From Actinomycetota bacterium (GTDB lineage: Bacteria > Actinomycetota > Acidimicrobiia > Acidimicrobiales > Ilumatobacteraceae), in the NCBI GenBank assembly GCA_005805045.1, contig SYNW01000133.1:1-8162 (forward strand): 8,162 nt of DNA, given 5' to 3'. Positions 6,038 through 8,162 of this stretch are shown here, in pieces. A program made the translations under genes and the position numbers. How positions within the stretch are numbered: position 1 is the stretch's first letter; the number at the start of each line of letters is the position of its first letter. Under the pieces are notes generated by a model. It saw nothing but the letters and a program-made list of their open reading frames with translations. It had not been told where the DNA came from and ran no database searches.

Positions 6038-7191
6038 TGCGGCGAAAAGTCTGTGTCATTACAGGCGCTCGTGCCGAATACGGATTGCTAAAACCGGTGA
6101 TGACACTTTTGAAATCCGACCCTGAAATTCAATTTCAACTCGTCGTGACCGGCTCTCATCTTTCGCCAAAACACGGCATGACCGTTAAACAAATTGAGGA
6201 GGATGGTTTCATTGAAGATGCACGAGTGCAAATAGATCTATCGGACGACTCAAGTCTGGGTGTTGCAACAGCAATGGCAAATACGACGGCCAAAGTGGCA
6301 GAAACTCTGAGCCGACTCTCACCAGATGTCCTCGTAGTTTTAGGTGACCGTTATGAAATACTCTCGTGTGCTCAGGCGGCACTGATTCTGGGTATCCCGA
6401 TTGGCCACATTCACGGTGGCGAAGTAACCACCGGGGCATTTGATGACAGCATCAGACATGCGATTACCAAAATGTCAAGCCTCCATTTTGTCGCTGCGCA
6501 AGATTACGCGCGACGCGTCGTGCAACTTGGCGAACAACCGAGTTCTGTCTTCAATGTCGGCAGTCTCGGAGTTGATCTCGCTCTGAGTTGCGAGACTATT
6601 GGCCGACAAGAACTCAGCGATGCATTGAAAATTCAAATTACTAGTCCAATTTTGCTTGTGACTTACCATCCAACTACCCGCGCTACTGGTGCGGCAACGA
6701 ATGAAATTGATGAAGTGTTGGCGGCACTGAGCAAGTTCGATTTCTGCACAATTGTATTCACGGGTGCCAACGCAGATCCCGGCAACACAGAAATAGGCTC
6801 CAAAATTGCTGGCTTTGTCTCAGCCGATCCAAAGAAGCGGTCTCTCCACGAATCTCTCGGGCAAAGAAATTATTTCAGTTTGATGAAGTTATGTGACGTC
6901 GTCGTTGGCAACTCTTCTAGTGGAATCATCGAGGCCCCAGCGTTTTGTGTGCCTACTGTAAACATCGGCTCACGGCAGGATGGTCGACTACGCGCCGATT
7001 CAATAATTGACGTGAAAATTGGGCGACAGCAAATACAAACGGCGATTGAGACCGCGCTGACATCGACCTGGCGCGAGCGATGCTCAAAAACAAAGAGTGT
7101 CTACGGTTCTGGAAACTGTGCCCGACAAATTACAGATACTCTTAAAACTGCAGAACTCACTGTCAACAAAACATTCTTTGATCTTGCGTGA
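6037..7191 (+). CDS. legG: LegG/NeuC-type hydrolysing nucleotide-sugar 2-epimerase
   Basis: 384 residues with the GT-B-like fold of the UDP-GlcNAc 2-epimerase family. Motifs in order are TGARAEYG (9-16), LGDRYE (102-107), HIHGGE (124-129), DDSIRHAITKMSSLHF (136-151), YHPTT (210-214), FTGANADPGN (241-250), GNSSSGIIEAP (291-301) and NIGSRQDGR (309-317). The hydrolysing branch, which includes NeuC and LegG, inverts C2 and releases the nucleotide to give a free manno-configured sugar. In this operon the expected product is 2,4-diacetamido-2,4,6-trideoxymannose, the LegI substrate. Plain NeuC acting on UDP-GlcNAc would give ManNAc for sialic acid, and sequence alone does not exclude this, but legB and legC make LegG more likely. 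The start ATG overlaps the legC stop by one base. The first motif has Ala where Thr or Ser is more usual. Confidence 0.91.
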   Translation: MRRKVCVITGARAEYGLLKPVMTLLKSDPEIQFQLVVTGSHLSPKHGMTVKQIEEDGFIEDARVQIDLSDDSSLGVATAMANTTAKVAETLSRLSPDVLVVLGDRYEILSCAQAALILGIPIGHIHGGEVTTGAFDDSIRHAITKMSSLHFVAAQDYARRVVQLGEQPSSVFNVGSLGVDLALSCETIGRQELSDALKIQITSPILLVTYHPTTRATGAATNEIDEVLAALSKFDFCTIVFTGANADPGNTEIGSKIAGFVSADPKKRSLHESLGQRNYFSLMKLCDVVVGNSSSGIIEAPAFCVPTVNIGSRQDGRLRADSIIDVKIGRQQIQTAIETALTSTWRERCSKTKSVYGSGNCARQITDTLKTAELTVNKTFFDLA

Positions 7192-7196
7192 TCGCC

Positions 7197-8162
7197 ATGA
7201 CGACAAACCATAAAGTATTCATCATCGCTGAGGCCGGGGTAAACCACAATGGCTCGATTGATCTGGCACGAAAACTCGTTGACGCAGCAGTCGATGCAGG
7301 AGCCGATGCGGTCAAATTTCAATCGTTCGTTGCTGCATCGATTGTGACAGCCACGGCCAGCAAAGCCGAATATCAAATTGCCAACATGGGGTCAAGTGAG
7401 TCGCAACTGGAAATGTTAAAGAAGCTTGAACTCTCGCACCCTCAGCAACGCGAACTTTTCGATTATTGCCAAAGTCGTGGCATTCAATTTCTTTCGACAC
7501 CGTTTGACTTTGAGAGTTTGAAGTTTCTCACGGCTGATTTAGGTCTAGAGACGATCAAAATTGGTTCAGGCGAACTGACGAATGCCCCGTTTCTTTATGA
7601 GGTTGCGCGTTCAGCCAAAAAAATTATTCTTTCAACAGGCATGAGCACAATTTCCGAGGTTAAGGATGCGCTTGGTGTTTTTGCCTTCGCCTTTACTTCG
7701 AGTGAACATCCAACTAGAGAGTCGTGCATCAAAGCGCTTGCCGGCAGTGCAGGACACGGCGCGGTTGCCTCGAGAGTTACCCTGTTGCACTGCACGACTG
7801 ATTATCCAACGGAGCCAAACGATGTGAATCTACGCGCGATGCAAACCCTGCGTGATGAATTCGACTGCAAAATTGGCTTCTCCGACCACTCGTCAGGCAC
7901 TCATCTTGCTGTTGCAGCCGTAGCGATGGGCGCTCAAGTAATTGAAAAGCACCTGACAACGAGTCGTGGGCTGGCCGGCCCCGATCATCGGGCGTCACTT
8001 GAGCCAGGCGAATTTAAAAACCTCGTCACGCAGATTCGAGAACTTGAACGGGCTTTTGGAAGCGCTGAGAAAAATCCAACGGCCACCGAGACCAAAAATA
8101 AAGAGATCGCCCGACGAAGCCTCGTCGCATCTCAAGCAATTAAAAAGGGTGAAGCTTTCACG
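7197..8162 (+). CDS. legI: LegI/NeuB-type nonulosonate synthase (partial at 3' end)
   Basis: 322 codons are present; the gene continues past the window. The NeuB TIM barrel is nearly complete: IAEAGVNHNG (10-19), AVKFQSF (38-44), STPFD (100-104), IKIGSGEL (120-127), STGM (146-149), LHCTTDYP (197-204), GFSDHSSG (227-234) and EKHLTTSRGLAGPDHRASLEP (250-270). H198 and H231 match the two metal-binding histidines known in meningococcal NeuB. The C-terminal antifreeze-like SAF domain begins near residue 307 (RRSLVAS) and is cut. The enzyme condenses PEP with a free manno sugar; with LegB, LegC and LegG upstream, N,N'-diacetyllegionaminate is the expected product. The ATG at 7197 is 5 bp after the legG stop. 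An in-frame GTG at 7188 would overlap that stop as GTGA and add three residues; either is possible. A segment of about 30 residues around 160-192 lengthens the loop before the first metal ligand. Confidence 0.93.
   Translation, partial: MTTNHKVFIIAEAGVNHNGSIDLARKLVDAAVDAGADAVKFQSFVAASIVTATASKAEYQIANMGSSESQLEMLKKLELSHPQQRELFDYCQSRGIQFLSTPFDFESLKFLTADLGLETIKIGSGELTNAPFLYEVARSAKKIILSTGMSTISEVKDALGVFAFAFTSSEHPTRESCIKALAGSAGHGAVASRVTLLHCTTDYPTEPNDVNLRAMQTLRDEFDCKIGFSDHSSGTHLAVAAVAMGAQVIEKHLTTSRGLAGPDHRASLEPGEFKNLVTQIRELERAFGSAEKNPTATETKNKEIARRSLVASQAIKKGEAFT

Overview
This window looks like a chromosomal segment of an actinobacterium. My best guess is an Acidimicrobiia-type lineage with a compact genome of roughly 50% GC. 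The evidence is a minus-strand cluster of a UPF0182 membrane protein, a DivIVA-domain protein and a membrane-anchored PDZ-Lon (S16) protease, plus almost no intergenic DNA. The placement is inferred from gene content, not from a phylogenetic marker.

Left half (1-3557, minus strand): three cell-envelope genes run right to left. A PDZ/Lon-like protease is followed after 20 bp by a 644-residue DivIVA-domain protein, then after 10 bp by the N-terminal part of a UPF0182 protein that runs off the window. The DivIVA-like protein has a long Pro/Glu/Thr-rich middle and an unusual Cys/His-rich C-terminus that resembles the end of phage MuF/SPP1-gp7-type head proteins.

Junction (3528-3620): the protease reads left and a small two-helix membrane protein reads right. 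Their 5' ends overlap by 2 or 14 bp, and each has a Shine-Dalgarno-like sequence inside the other gene. A strong 11-bp dyad with a 3-nt insertion lies just beside the overlap.

Right half (3544-8162, plus strand): the small membrane protein is followed by four tightly packed genes that match the core legionaminic-acid (nonulosonic acid) pathway: LegB 4,6-dehydratase, LegC aminotransferase, LegG hydrolysing 2-epimerase and LegI synthase (cut by the window end). Gaps are 3, 4, -1 and 5 bp, so one transcript with translational coupling is likely. In order they would convert a nucleotide-linked GlcNAc to the 4-keto-6-deoxy sugar, then to the 4-amino sugar, then (after N-acetylation) to free 2,4-diacetamido-2,4,6-trideoxymannose, which condenses with PEP to give N,N'-diacetyllegionaminate. 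The N-acetyltransferase (LegH) and CMP-sugar synthetase (LegF) are not in the window and may lie downstream. No RNA genes, mobile elements, CRISPR arrays or convincing terminators were seen, and no stretch over 300 bases lacks a gene.
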